A stretch of DNA of 64,000 nt from Cornus controversa (Eukaryota > Streptophyta > Magnoliopsida > Cornales > Cornaceae): assembly GCA_026545225.1 (NCBI GenBank), contig CM048847.1, positions 620,001 through 684,000 on the forward strand. The letters are read 5' to 3'. Both the position numbers and the translations under genes were made by a program. Positions 22,701 to 36,113 of this stretch are shown here, piece after piece. Numbering within the stretch: position 1 is the first letter of the stretch; each line of letters begins with the position of its first letter. The notes below the pieces were generated by a model. That model saw only the letters and a list, made by a program, of their open reading frames with translations, ran no database searches and was not told the DNA's origin.

Positions 22701-24145
22701 TTTCCAAATTAGACCATCAAAGCATCCAAAAGAAGTGACGAACATGTTAATCCGATCTTCATCACAACCGTATGGTGCTTTGTTCCAAATTCGACCGTTT
22801 GGACATCTAAAGGAAACAATTAGCAAGCTACCAACCATTTTAAACTTGTTTCATTTGAGTTGTTTTGATTCAAAAACCGCATTCCAAGAGAAGTCGTGCC
22901 ATAATACTAATCGTACGCTGCTTTTTGCAAAATGAAACCATCAAAGGGTCCCAAAGAAACGACGAGCATGTCGATCCGATATTCATCCATGTTTGTTTGA
23001 GTTGTTCTGTGTCAAAAGAACAATTGCTTGCTATAATCAGGCATGACGACAACCGTATGGTGCTTTGTGCTAGAATTGACCATCTGGATGTCCAGAAGAG
23101 TAGAGAATGACAACAACGGTTTTGAACTTGTTTCGTTTGACCTGTCCTGATTCGAAAAGTCCAATCCACGTGAAATCGTGCCATACATAGAATTATACGT
23201 TGCTTTATGCCTAATTCGACCGTGAGGACGTCCTGAATCGAAAAGAGTAATTTCTTGCTGCACCCATGAATGATCACAACCATATGGTGCTCTATGCCAA
23301 CTTCAACCATCTGGACAAGTAAAAGAAACAATTCCCAAGCTATCGATGATTTCAAACAAGTTTAGTTTGAGTTGTTCTGATTCAAAAACCCATTCCTTGA
23401 GAAGTCGTGCCATAATCAGAATCGTAAGTTTCTTTTTTCCAAATTAGACCATCAAAGCATCCAAAAGAAGTGACGAACATGTCAATCCGATCTTCATCAC
23501 AACCGTATGGTGCTTTGTTCCAAATTCGACCGTTTGGACATCTAAAGGAAACAATTAGCAAGCTCACAAGCATTTTAAACTTGTTTCATTTGAGTTGTTA
23601 TGATTAGAAAACCACATTCCAAGAGAAGTCGTGCCATAATACTAATCGTACGCTGCTTTTTTCTAAATGAAACCATCAAAGGGTCCCAAAGAAAGGACGA
23701 GCATGTCGATCCGATATTCATCCATGTTTGTTTGAGTTGTTCTGAGTCGAAAGAACAATTGCTTGCTATAATCAGGCATGACGACAACCGTATGGTGCTT
23801 TGTGCTAGAATTGACCATCTGGATGTCCAGAAGAATAGAGAATGACAACAACGGTTTTGAACTTGTTTCGTTTGACCTGTCCTGATTCAAAAAGTCCAAT
23901 CCACGTGAAATCGTGCCATACATAGAATTATACGTTGCATTATGCCTAATTCGACCGTGAGGACGTCCTGAATCGAAAATAGTAATTCCTTGCTGCACTC
24001 ATGAATGATCACAACCGTATGGTGCTCTATGCCAACTTCAACCATCTGGAAAAGTAAAAGAAACAATTCCCAAGCTATCGAGGATTTTAAATAAGTTTAG
24101 TTTGAGTTGTTCTGATTCAAAAACCCATTCCTTGAGAAGTCGTGC
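16786..24145 (+). repeat. Ten-monomer higher-order unit, copy 2 (7360 bp)
   Basis: This is a direct, head-to-tail duplicate of the preceding 7360 bp. It carries the same rare markers, including GAATTC at 18912 and 20385, ACAACTGTAT at 20331 and CGTAATAGTAATCG near 21429. Similarity continues 92 bases beyond the nominal end, to 24237, because the exchange occurred within sequence shared by both monomer types. The unit count is integral (ten monomers), as expected from unequal exchange between aligned monomers. Confidence 0.9.
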
Positions 24146-24237
24146 CATAATCAGAATCGTAAGTTTCTTTTTTCCAAATTAGACCATCAAAGCATCCAAA
24201 AGAAGTGACGAACATGTCAATCCGATCTTCATCACAA

Positions 24238-26800
24238 TCGTATGGTGCTTTGTTCCAAATTCGACCGTTTGGACATCTAAAGGAAACAATTTGTAAGCTA
24301 CCAACCATTTTAAACTTGTTTCGTTTGAGTAGTTTTGATTAGAAAACCACATTCCAAGAGAAGTCTTGCCATAATATTAATCGTACGCTACTTTTTTCTA
24401 AATGAAACCATCAAAGGGTCCCAAAGAAACGACGAGCATGTCGATCCGATCTTCATCCATGTTTGTTTGAGTTGTTCTGAGTCAAAAAGAACAATTCCTT
24501 GCAATAACCAGGCATGACCACAACCGTATGGCGCTTTGTGCTAGAATTGACCATCTGGATGTCCAGAAGAATAGAGAATGACAACAACGGTTTTGAACTT
24601 GTTTCGTTTGACCTGTCCTGATTCGAAAAGTCCAATCCACGTGAAATCGTGCCATACATAGAATTATACGTTGCTTTATGCCTAATTCGACCGTGAGGAC
24701 GTTCTGAATCGAAAAGAGTAATTTCTTGCTGCACCCATGAATGATCACAACCGTATGGTGCTCTATGCCAACTTCAACCATCTGGACAAGTAAAAGAAAC
24801 AATTCCCAAGCTATCGATGATTTGAAACAAGTTTAGTTTAAGTTGTTCTGAGTCGAAAACCCCAGTCCTTGAGAAGTTGTGTCATAATCAGAATCGTAAG
24901 TTTCTTTTTTCCAAATTAGACCATCAAAGCATCCAAAAGAAGTGACGAACATGTCAATCCGATCTTCATCACAACCGTATGGTGCTTTGTTCCAAATTCG
25001 ACCGTTTCGACATCTAAAGGAAACAATTTGTAAGCTACCAACCATTTTAAACTTGTTTCATTTGAGTTGTTATGATTAGAAAACCACATTCCAAGAGAAG
25101 TCGTGCCATAATACTAATCGTACGCTGTTTTTTTGTAAATGAAACCATCAAAGCGTCCCAAAGAAACGACGAGCATGTCGATCCGATCTTCATCCATATT
25201 TGTTTGAGTTGTTATGAGTCGAAAAGAACAATTCCTTGCAATAACCAGGCATGACCACAACCGTGTGGTGCTTTGTCCTAGAATTGACCATCTGGATGTC
25301 TAGAAGAATAGAGAATGACAACAACGGTTTTGAACTTGTTTCGTTTGACCTGTCCTGATTCAAAAAGTCCAATCCACGTGAAATCGTGCCATACATAGAA
25401 TTATACGTTGCATTATGCCTAATTTGACCGTGAGGACGTCCTGAATCGAAAATAGTAATTCCTTGCTGCACTCATGAATGATCACAACCGTATGGTGCTC
25501 TATGCCAACTTCAACCATCTGGAAAAGTAAAAGAAACAATTCCCAAGCTATCGAGGATTTTAAATAAGTTTAGTTTGAGTTGTTCTGATTCAAAAACCCA
25601 TTCCTTGAGAAGTCGTGCCATAATCAGAATCGTAAGTTTCTTTTTTCCAAATTAGACCATCAAAGCATCCAAAAGAAGTGACGAACATGTCAATCCGATC
25701 TTCATCACAATCGTATGGTGCTTTGTTCCAAATTCGACCGTTTGGACATCTAAAGGAAACAATTTGTAAGCTACCAACCATTTTAAACTTGTTTCATTTG
25801 AGTTGTTTTGATTAGAAAACCACATTCCAAGAGAAGTCTTGCCATAATATTAATCGTACGCTACTTTTTTCTAAACGAAACCATCAAAGGGTCCCAAAGA
25901 AACGACGAGGATGTCGATCCGATCTTCATCCATGTTTGTTTGAGTTGTTCTGAGTCAAAAAGAACAATTCCTTGCAATAACCAGGCATGACCACAACCGT
26001 ATGGCGCTTTGTGCTAGAATTGACCATCTGGATGTCCAGAAAAATAGAGAATGACAACAATGGTTTCGAACTTGTTTCGTTTGACTTGTCCTGATTCGAA
26101 AATTCCAATCCATGTGAAATCGTGCCATACTTAGAATTATACGTTGCTTTATGCCAAATTCAACCGTCAGGACTTCCTGAATCAAAAAGAGTAATTCCAT
26201 ACTGCACCCATGAATGATCACAACCGTATGGTGCTCTATGCCAACTTCAACCATCTGGACAAGTAAAAGAAACAATTCCCAAGCTATCGATGATTTCAAA
26301 CAAGTTTAGTTTGAGTTGTTCTGATTCAAAAACCCATTCCTTGAGAAGTCGTGCCATAATCAGAATCGTAAGTTTCTTTTTTCCAAATTAGACCATCAAA
26401 GCATCCAAAAGAAGTGACGAACATGTCAATCCGATCTTCATCACAACCGTATGGTGCTTTGTTCCAAATTCGACCGTTTGGACATCTAAAGGAAACAATT
26501 AGCAAGCTACCAACCATTTTAAACTTGTTTCATTTGAGTTGTTTTGATTCAAAAACCGCATTCCAAGAGAAGTCGTGCCATAATACTAATCGTACGCTGC
26601 TTTTTTCAAAATGAAACCATCAAAGGGTCCCAAAGAAACGACGAGCATGTCGATCCGATATTCATCCATGTTTGTTTGAGTTGTTCTGAGTCGAAAGAAC
26701 AATTGCTTGCTATAATCAGGCATGACGACAACCGTATGGTGCTTTGTGCTAGAATTGACCATCTGGATGTCCAGAAGAATAGAGAATGACAACAACGGTT
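24238..26800 (+). repeat. Satellite monomers resembling those just before the ten-monomer block
   Basis: The monomers with module A at 24337, 25074, 25810 and 26546 match, in order, those at 8880, 9617, 10353 and 11089 (offset about 15,457, 21 monomers) with few changes. Among those changes are ACCGTGAGG for ACCGTCAGG near 24693 and TTCAAAAAG for TTCGAAAAG near 25360. The ten-monomer block therefore sits inside a longer related register. Confidence 0.7.
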
Positions 26801-29800
26801 TTGAACTTGTTTCGTTTGACCTGTCCTGATTCGAAAAGTCCAATCCACGTGAAATCGTGCCATACATAGAATTATACGTTGCTTTATGCCTAATTCGACC
26901 GTGAGGACGTCCTGAATCGAAAAGAGTAATTTCTTGCTGCACCCATGAATTATCACAACCGTATGGTGCTCTATGCCAACTTCAACCATCTGGACAAGTA
27001 AAAGAAACAATTCCCAAGCTATCGATGATTTGAAACAAGTTTAGTTTAAGTTGTTCTGAGTCGAAAACCACAGTCCTTGAGAAGTTGTGTCATAATCAGA
27101 ATCGTAAGTTTCTTTTTTCCAAATTAGACCATCAAAGCATCCAAAAGAAGTGACGAACATGTCAATCCGATCTTCATCACAACCGTATGGTGCTTTGTTC
27201 CAAATTCGACCGTTTCGACATCTAAAGGAAACAATTTGTAAGCTACCAACCATTTTAAACTTGTTTCATTTGAGCTGTTATGATTAGAAAACCACATTCC
27301 AAGAGAAGTCGTGCCATAATACTAATCGTACGCTGTTTTTTTGTAAATGAAACCATCAAAGCGTCCCAAAGAAACGACGAGCATGTCGATCCGATCTTCA
27401 TCCATATCTGTTTGAGTTGTTATGAGTCGAAAAGAACAATTCCTTGCAATAACCAGGCATGACCACAACCGTGTGGTGCTTTGTCCTAGAATTGACCATC
27501 TGGATGTCTAGAAGAATAGAGAATAACAACAACGGTTTTGAACTTGTTTCGTTTGACCTGTCCTGATTCGAAAAGTCCAATCCACGTGAAATCGTGCCAT
27601 ACATAGAATTATACGTTGCATTATGCCTAATTCGACCGTGAGGACGTCCTGAATCGAAAAGAGTAATTCCTTGCTGCACTCATGAATGATCACAACCGTA
27701 TGGTGCTCTATGCCAACTTCAACCATCTGGACAAGTAAAAGAAACAATTCCCAAGCTATCGATGATTTCAAACAAGTTTAGTTTGAGTTGTTCTGATTCA
27801 AAAACCCATTCCTTGAGAAGTCGTGCCATAATCAGAATCGTAAGTTTCTTTTTTCCAAATTAGACCATCAAAGCATCCAAAAGAAGTGACGAACATGTCA
27901 ATCCGATCTTCATCACAACCGTATGGTGCTTTGTTCCAAATTCGACCGTTTGGACATCTAAAGGAAACAATTAGCAAGCTACCAACCATTTTAAACTTGT
28001 TTCATTTGAGTTGTTTTGATTCAAAAACCGCATTCCAAGAGAAGTCGTGCCATAATACTAATCGTACGCTGCTTTTTTCAAAATGAAACCATCAAAGGGT
28101 CCCAAAGAAACGACGAGCATGTCGATCCGATATTCATCCATGTTTGTTTGAGTTGTTCTGAGTCGAAAGAACAATTGCTTGCTATAATCAGGCATGACGA
28201 CAACCGTATGGTGCTTTGTGCTAGAATTGACCATCTGGCTGTCCAGAAGAATAGAGAATGACAACAACGGTTTTGAACTTGTTTCCTTTGACCTGTCCTG
28301 ATTCAAAAAGTCCAATCCACGTGAAATCGTGCCATACATAGAATTATACGTTGCATTATGCCTAATTCGACCGTGAGGACGTCCTGAATCGAAAAGAGTA
28401 ATTCCTTGCTGCACTCATGAATGATCACAACCGTATGGTGCTCTATGCCAACTTCAGCCATCTGGAAAAGTAAAAGAAACAATTCCCAAGCTATCGAGGA
28501 TTTTAAATAAGTTTAGTTTGAGTTGTTCTGATTCAAAAACCCATTCCTTGAGAAGTCGTGCCATAATCAGAATCGTAAGTTTCTTTTTTCCAAATTAGAC
28601 CATCAAAGCATCCAAAAGAAGTGACGAACATGTCAATCCGATCTTCATCACAATCGTATGGTGCTTTGTTCCAAATTCGACCGTTTGGACATCTAAAGGA
28701 AACAATTTGTAAGCTACCAACCATTTTAAACTTGTTTCGTTTGAGTAGTTTTGATTAGAAAACCACATTCCAAGAGAAGTCTTGCCATAATATTAATCGT
28801 ACGCTACTTTTTTCTAAATAAAACCATCAAAGGGTCCCAAAGAAACGACGAGCATGTCGATCCGATCTTCATCCATGTTTGTTTGAGTTGTTCTGAGTCA
28901 AAAAGAACAATTCCTTGCAATAACCAGGCATGACCACAACCGTATGGCGCTTTGTGCTAGAATTGACCATCTGGATGTCCAGAAGAATAGAGAATGACAA
29001 CAACGGTTTTGAACTTGTTTCGTTTGACCTGTCCTGATTCGAAAAGTCCAATCCACGTGAAATCGTGCCATACATAGAATTATACGTTGCTTTATGTCTA
29101 ATTCGACCGTGAGGACGTTCTGAATCGAAAAGAGTAATTTCTTGCTGCACCCATGAATGATCACAACCGTATGGTGCTCTATGCCAACTTCAACCATCTG
29201 GACAAGTAAAAGAAACAATTCCCAAGCTATCGATGATTTGAAACAAGTTTAGTTTAAGTTGTTCTGAGTCGAAAACCCCAGTCCTTGAGAAGTTGTGTCA
29301 TAATCAGAATCGTAAGTTTCTTTTTTCCAAATTAGACCATCAAAGCATCCAAAAGAAGTGACGAACATGTCAATCCGATCTTCATCACAACCGTATGGTG
29401 CTTTGTTCCAAATTCGACCGTTTCGACATCTAAAGGAAACAATTTGTAAGCTACCAACCATTTTAAACTTGTTTCATTTAAGCTGTTATGATTAGAAAAC
29501 CACATTCCAAGAGAAGTCGTGCCATAATACTAATCGTACGCTGTTTTTTTGTAAATGAAACCATCAAAGCGTCCCAAAGAAACGACGAGCATGTCGATCC
29601 GATCTTCATCCATATCTGTTTGAGTTGTTATGAGTCGAAAAGAACAATTCCTTGCAATAACCAGGCATGACCACAACCGTGTGGTGCTTTGTCCTAGAAT
29701 TGACCATCTGGATGTCTAGAAGAATAGAGAATAACAACAACGGTTTTGAACTTGTTTCGTTTGACCTGTCCTGATTCGAAAAGTCCAATCCACGTGAAAT

Positions 29801-31200
29801 CGTGCCATACATAGAATTATACGTTGCATTATGCCTAATTCGACCGTGAGGACGTCCTGAATCGAAAAGAGTAATTCCTTGCTGCACTCATGAATGATCA
29901 CAACCGTATGGTGCTCTATGCCAACTTCAACCATCTGGACAAGTAAAAGAAACAATTCCCAAGCTATCGATGATTTCAAACAAGTTTAGTTTGAGTTGTT
30001 CTGATTCAAAAACCCATTCCTTGAGAAGTCGTGCCATAATCAGAATCGTAAGTTTCTTTTTTCCAAATTAGACCATCAAAGCATCCAAAAGAAGTGACGA
30101 ACATGTCAATCCGATCTTCATCACAACCGTATGGTGCTTTGTTCCAAATTCGACCGTTTGGACATCTAAAGGAAACAATTAGCAAGCTACCAACCATTTT
30201 AAACTTGTTTCATTTGAGTTGTTTTGATTCAAAAACCGCATTCCAAGAGAAGTCGTGCCATAATACTAATCGTACGCTGCTTTTTTCAAAATGAAACCAT
30301 CAAAGGGTCCCAAAGAAACGACGAGCATGTCGATCCGATATTCATCCATGTTTGTTTGAGTTGTTCTGAGTCGAAAGAACAATTGCTTGCTATAATCAGG
30401 CATGACGACAACCGTATGGTGCTTTGTGCTAGAATTGACCATCTGGATGTCCAGAAGAATAGAGAATGACAACAACGGTTTTGAACTTGTTTCCTTTGAC
30501 CTGTCCTGATTCAAAAAGTCCAATCCACGTGAAATCGTGCCATACATAGAATTATACGTTGCATTATGCCTAATTCGACCGTGAGGACGTCCTGAATCGA
30601 AAATAGTAATTCCTTGCTGCACTCATGAATGATCACAACCGTATGGTGCTCTATGCCAACTTCAACCATCTGGAAAAGTAAAAGAAACAATTCCCAAGCT
30701 ATCGAGGATTTTAAATAAGTTTAGTTTGAGTTGTTCTGATTCAAAAACCCATTCCTTGAGAAGTCGTGCCATAATCAGAATCGTAAGTTTCTTTTTTCCA
30801 AATTAGACCATCAAAGCATCCAAAAGAAGTGACGAACATGTCAATCCGATCTTCATCACAATCGTATGGTGCTTTGTTCCAAATTCGACCGTTTGGACAT
30901 CTAAAGGAAACAATTTGTAAGCTACCAACCATTTTAAACTTGTTTCGTTTGAGTAGTTTTGATTAGAAAACCACATTCCAAGAGAAGTCTTGCCATAATA
31001 TTAATCGTACGCTACTTTTTTCTAAATAAAACCATCAAAGGGTCCCAAAGAAACGACGAGCATGTCGATCCGATCTTCATCCATGTTTGTTTGAGTTGTT
31101 CTGAGTCAAAAAGAACAATTCCTTGCAATAACCAGGCATGACCACAACCGTATGGCGCTTTGTGCTAGAATTGACCATCTGGATGTCCAGAAGAATAGAG
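26800..31200 (+). repeat. Two tandem trimers (2208-bp offset), approximate bounds
   Basis: The monomers with module A at 27282, 28018 and 28753 recur at 29490, 30226 and 30961. Shared markers are CATATCTGTTTG (near 27403 and 29611), AGAATAACAAC, TTTCCTTTGACC (near 28282 and 30490), CTAAATAAAACC (near 28815 and 31023) and TTTATGTCTAATTCG (near 29091 and 31299). Private changes include CTGGCTGTCC near 28238 and ACTTCAGCC near 28453. The edges are approximate because flanking monomers are also similar. Confidence 0.75.
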
Positions 31201-34200
31201 AATGACAACAACGGTTTTGAACTTGTTTCGTTTGACCTGTCCTGATTCGAAAAGTCCAATCCACGTGAAATCGTGCCATACATAGAATTATACGTTGCTT
31301 TATGTCTAATTCGACCGTGAGGACGTTCTGAATCGAAAAGAGTAATTTCTTGCTGCACCCGTGAATGATCACAACCGTATGGTGCTCTATGCCAACTTCA
31401 ACCATCTGGACAAGTAAAAGAAACAATTCCCAAGCTATCGATGATTTGAAACAAGTTTAGTTTAAGTTGTTCTGAGTCGAAAACCCCAGTCCTTGAGAAG
31501 TTGTGTCATAATCAGAATCGTAAGTTTCTTTTTTCCAAATTAGACCATCAAAGCATCCAAAAGAAGTGACGAACATGTCAATCCGATCTTCATCACAACC
31601 GTATGGTGCTTTGTTCCAAATTCGACCGTTTCGACATCTAAAGGAAACAATTTGTAAGCTACCAACCATTTTAAACTTGTTTCATTTGAGCTGTTATGAT
31701 TAGAAAACCACATTCCAAGAGAAGTCGTGCCATAATACTAATCGTACGCTGTTTTTTTGTAAATGAAACCATCAAAGCGTCCCAAAGAAACGATGAGCAT
31801 GTCGATCCGATCTTCATCCATATTTGTTTGAGTTGTTATGAGTCAAAAAGAACAATTCCTTGCAATAACCAGGCATGACCACAACCGTGTGGTGCTTTGT
31901 CCTAGAATTGACCATCTGGATGTCTAGAAGAATAGAGAATGACAACAACGGTTTTGAACTTGTTTCGTTTGACCTGTCCTGATTCAAAAAGTCCAATCCA
32001 CGTGAAATCGTGCCATACATAGAATTATACGTTGCATTATGCCTAATTTGACCGTGAGGACGTCCTGAATCGAAAATAGTAATTCCTTGCTGCACTCATG
32101 AATGATCACAACCGTATGGTGCTCTATGCCAACTTCAACCATCTGGAAAAGTAAAAGAAACAATTCCCAAGCTATCGAGGATTTTAAATAAGTTTAGTTT
32201 GAGTTGTTCTGATTCAAAAACCCATTCCTTGAGAAGTCGTGCCATAATCAGAATCGTAAGTTTCTTTTTTCCAAATTAGACCATCAAAGCATCCAAAAGA
32301 AGTGACGAACATGTCAATCCGATCTTCATCACAATCGTATGGTGCTTTGTTCCAAATTCGACCGTTTGGACATCTAAAGGAAACAATTTGTAAGCTACCA
32401 ACCATTTTAAACTTGTTTCATTTGAGTTGTTTTGATTAGAAAACCACATTCCAAGAGAAGTCTTGCCATAATATTAATCGTACGCTACTTTTTTCTAAAC
32501 GAAACCATCAAAGGGTCCCAAAGAAACGACGAGGATGTCGATCCGATCTTCATCCATGTTTGTTTGAGTTGTTCTGAGTCAAAAAGAACAATTCCTTGCA
32601 ATAACCAGGCATGACCACAACCGTATGGCGCTTTGTGCTAGAATTGACCATCTGGATGTCCAGAAAAATAGAGAATGACAACAATGGTTTCGAACTTGTT
32701 TCGTTTGACTTGTCCTGATTCGAAAATTCCAATCCATGTGAAATCGTGCCATACTTAGAATTATACGTTGCTTTATGCCAAATTCAACCGTCAGGACTTC
32801 CTGAATCAAAAAGAGTAATTCCATACTGCACCCATGAATGATCACAACAGTATGGTGCTCTATGCCAACTTCAACCATCTGGACAAGTAAAAGAAACAAT
32901 TCCCAAGCTATCGATGATTTCAAACAAGTTTAGTTTGAGTTGTTCTGATTCAAAAACCCATTCCTTGAGAAGTCGTGCCATAATCAGAATCGTAAGTTTC
33001 TTTTTTCCAAATTAGACCATCAAAGCATCCAAAAGAAGTGACGAACATGTCAATCCGATCTTCATCACAACCGTATGGTGCTTTGTTCCAAATTCGACCG
33101 TTTGGACATCTAAAGGAAACAATTAGCAAGCTACCAACCATTTTAAACTTGTTTCATTTGAGTTGTTTTGATTCAAAAACCGCATTCCAAGAGAAGTCGT
33201 GCCATAATACTAATCGTACGCTGCTTTTTTCAAAATGAAACCATCAAAGGGTCCCAAAGAAACGACGAGCATGTCGATCCGATATTCATCCATGTTTGTT
33301 TGAGTTGTTCTGAGTCGAAAGAACAATTGCTTGCTATAATCAGGCATGACGACAACCGTATGGTGCTTTGTGCTAGAATTGACCATCTGGATGTCCAGAA
33401 GAATAGAGAATGACAACAACGGTTTTGAACTTGTTTCGTTTGACCTGTCCTGATTCGAAAAGTCCAATCCACGTGAAATCGTGCCATACATAGAATTATA
33501 CGTTGCTTTATGCCTAATTCGACCGTGAGGACGTCCTGAATCGAAAAGAGTAATTTCTTGCTGCACCCATGAATGATCACAACCGTATGGTGCTCTATGC
33601 CAACTTCAACCATCTGGACAAGTAAAAGAAACAATTCCCAAGCTATCGATGATTTGAAACAAGTTTAGTTTAAGTTGTTCTGAGTCGAAAACCCCAGTCC
33701 TTGAGAAGTTGTGTCATAATCAGAATCGTAAGTTTCTTTTTTCCAAATTAGACCATCAAAGCATCCAAAAGAAGTGACGAACATGTCAATCCGATCTTCA
33801 TCACAACCGTATGGTGCTTTGTTCCAAATTCGACCGTTTCGACATCTAAAGGAAACAATTTGTAAGCTACCAACCATTTTAAACTTGTTTCATTTGAGCT
33901 GTTATGATTAGAAAACCACATTCCAAGAGAAGTCGTGCCATAATACTAATCGTACGCTGTTTTTTTGTAAATGAAACCATCAAAGCGTCCCAAAGAAACG
34001 ATGAGCATGTCGATCCGATCTTCATCCATATTTGTTTGAGTTGTTATGAGTCAAAAAGAACAATTCCTTGCAATAACCAGGCATGACCACAACCGTGTGG
34101 TGCTTTGTCCTAGAATTGACCATCTGGATGTCTAGAAGAATAGAGAATGACAACAACGGTTTTGAACTTGTTTCGTTTGACCTGTCCTGATTCAAAAAGT

Positions 34201-36113
34201 CCAATCCACGTGAAATCGTGCCATACATAGAATTATACGTTGCATTATGCCTAATTTGACCGTGAGGACGTCCTGAATCGAAAATAGTAATTCCTTGCTG
34301 CACTCATGAATGATCACAACCGTATGGTGCTCTATGCCAACTTCAACCATCTGGAAAAGTAAAAGAAACAATTCCCAAGCTATCGAGGATTTTAAATAAG
34401 TTTAGTTTGAGTTGTTCTGATTCAAAAACACATTCCTTGAGAAGTCGTGCCATAATCAGAATCGTAAGTTTCTTTTTTCCAAATTAGACCATCAAAGCAT
34501 CCAAAAGAAGTGACGAACATGTCAATCCGATCTTCATCACAATCGTATGGTGCTTTGTTCCAAATTCGACCGTTTGGACATCTAAAGGAAACAATTTGTA
34601 AGCTACCAACCATTTTAAACTTGTTTCATTTGAGTTGTTTTGATTAGAAAACCACATTCCAAGAGAAGTCTTGCCATAATATTAATCGTACGCTACTTTT
34701 TTCTAAACGAAACCATCAAAGGGTCCCAAAGAAACGACGAGGATGTCGATCCGATCTTCATCCATGTTTGTTTGAGTTGTTCTGAGTCAAAAAGAACAAT
34801 TCCTTGCAATAACCAGGCATGACCACAACCGTATGGCGCTTTGTGCTAGAATTGACCATCTGGATGTCCAGAAAAATAGAGAATGACAACAATGGTTTCG
34901 AACTTGTTTCGTTTGACTTGTCCTGATTCGAAAATTCCAATCCATGTGAAATCGTGCCATACTTAGAATTATACGTTGCTTTATGCCAAATTCAACCGTC
35001 AGGACTTCCTGAATCAAAAAGAGTAATTCCATACTGCACCCATGAATGATCACAACAGTATGGTGCTCTATGCCAACTTCAACCATCTGGACAAGTAAAA
35101 GAAACAATTCCCAAGCTATCGATGATTTCAAACAAGTTTAGTTTGAGTTGTTCTGATTCAAAAACCCATTCCTTGAGAAGTCATGCCATAATCAGAATCG
35201 TAAGTTTCTTTTTTCCAAATTAGACCATCAAAGCATCCAAAAGAAGTGACGAACATGTCAATCCGATCTTCATCACAACCGTATGGTGCTTTGTTCCAAA
35301 TTCGACCGTTTGGACATCTAAAGGAAACAATTAGCAAGCTACCAACCATTTTAAACTTGTTTCATTTGAGTTGTTTTGATTCAAAAACCGCATTCCAAGA
35401 GAAGTCGTGCCATAATACTAATCGTACGCTGCTTTTTTCAAAATGAAACCATCAAAGGGTCCCAAAGAAACGACGAGCATGTCGATCCGATATTCATCCA
35501 TGTTTGTTTGAGTTGTTCTGAGTCGAAAGAACAATTGCTTGCTATAATCAGGCATGACGACAACCGTATGGTGCTTTGTGCTAGAATTGACCATCTGGAT
35601 GTCCAGAAGAATAGAGAATGACAACAACGGTTTTGAACTTGTTTCGTTTGACCTGTCCTGATTCGAAAAGTCCAATCCACGTGAAATCGTGCCATACATA
35701 GAATTATACGTTGCTTTATGCCTAATTCGACCGTGAGGACGTCCTGAATCGAAAAGAGTAATTTCTTGCTGCACCCATGAATGATCACAACCGTATGGTG
35801 CTCTATGCCAACTTCAACCATCTGGACAAGTAAAAGAAACAATTCCCAAGCTATCGATGATTTGAAACAAGTTTAGTTTAAGTTGTTCTGAGTCGAAAAC
35901 CCCAGTCCTTGAGAAGTTGTGTCATAATCAGAATCGTAAGTTTCTTTTTTCCAAATTAGACCATCAAAGCATCCAAAAGAAGTGACGAACATGTCAATCC
36001 GATCTTCATCACAACCGTATGGTGCTTTGTTCCAAATTCGACCGTTTCGACATCTAAAGGAAACAATTTGTAAGCTACCAACCATTTTAAACTTGTTTCA
36101 TTTGAGCTGTTAT
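31200..36113 (+). repeat. Two further tandem trimers (2208-bp offset), approximate bounds
   Basis: The monomers at 31698, 32434 and 33170 recur at 33906, 34642 and 35378. Shared markers are AACGATGAGCATG (base change at 31794 and 34002), GAGTCAAAAAGAAC in the same monomers, and CACAACAGTATGG near 32842 and 35051. Private changes include TCATGCC at 35183. The trimer haplotypes resemble those at 2988-9616 but with GATTCAAAAACCC module E types. Confidence 0.75.
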
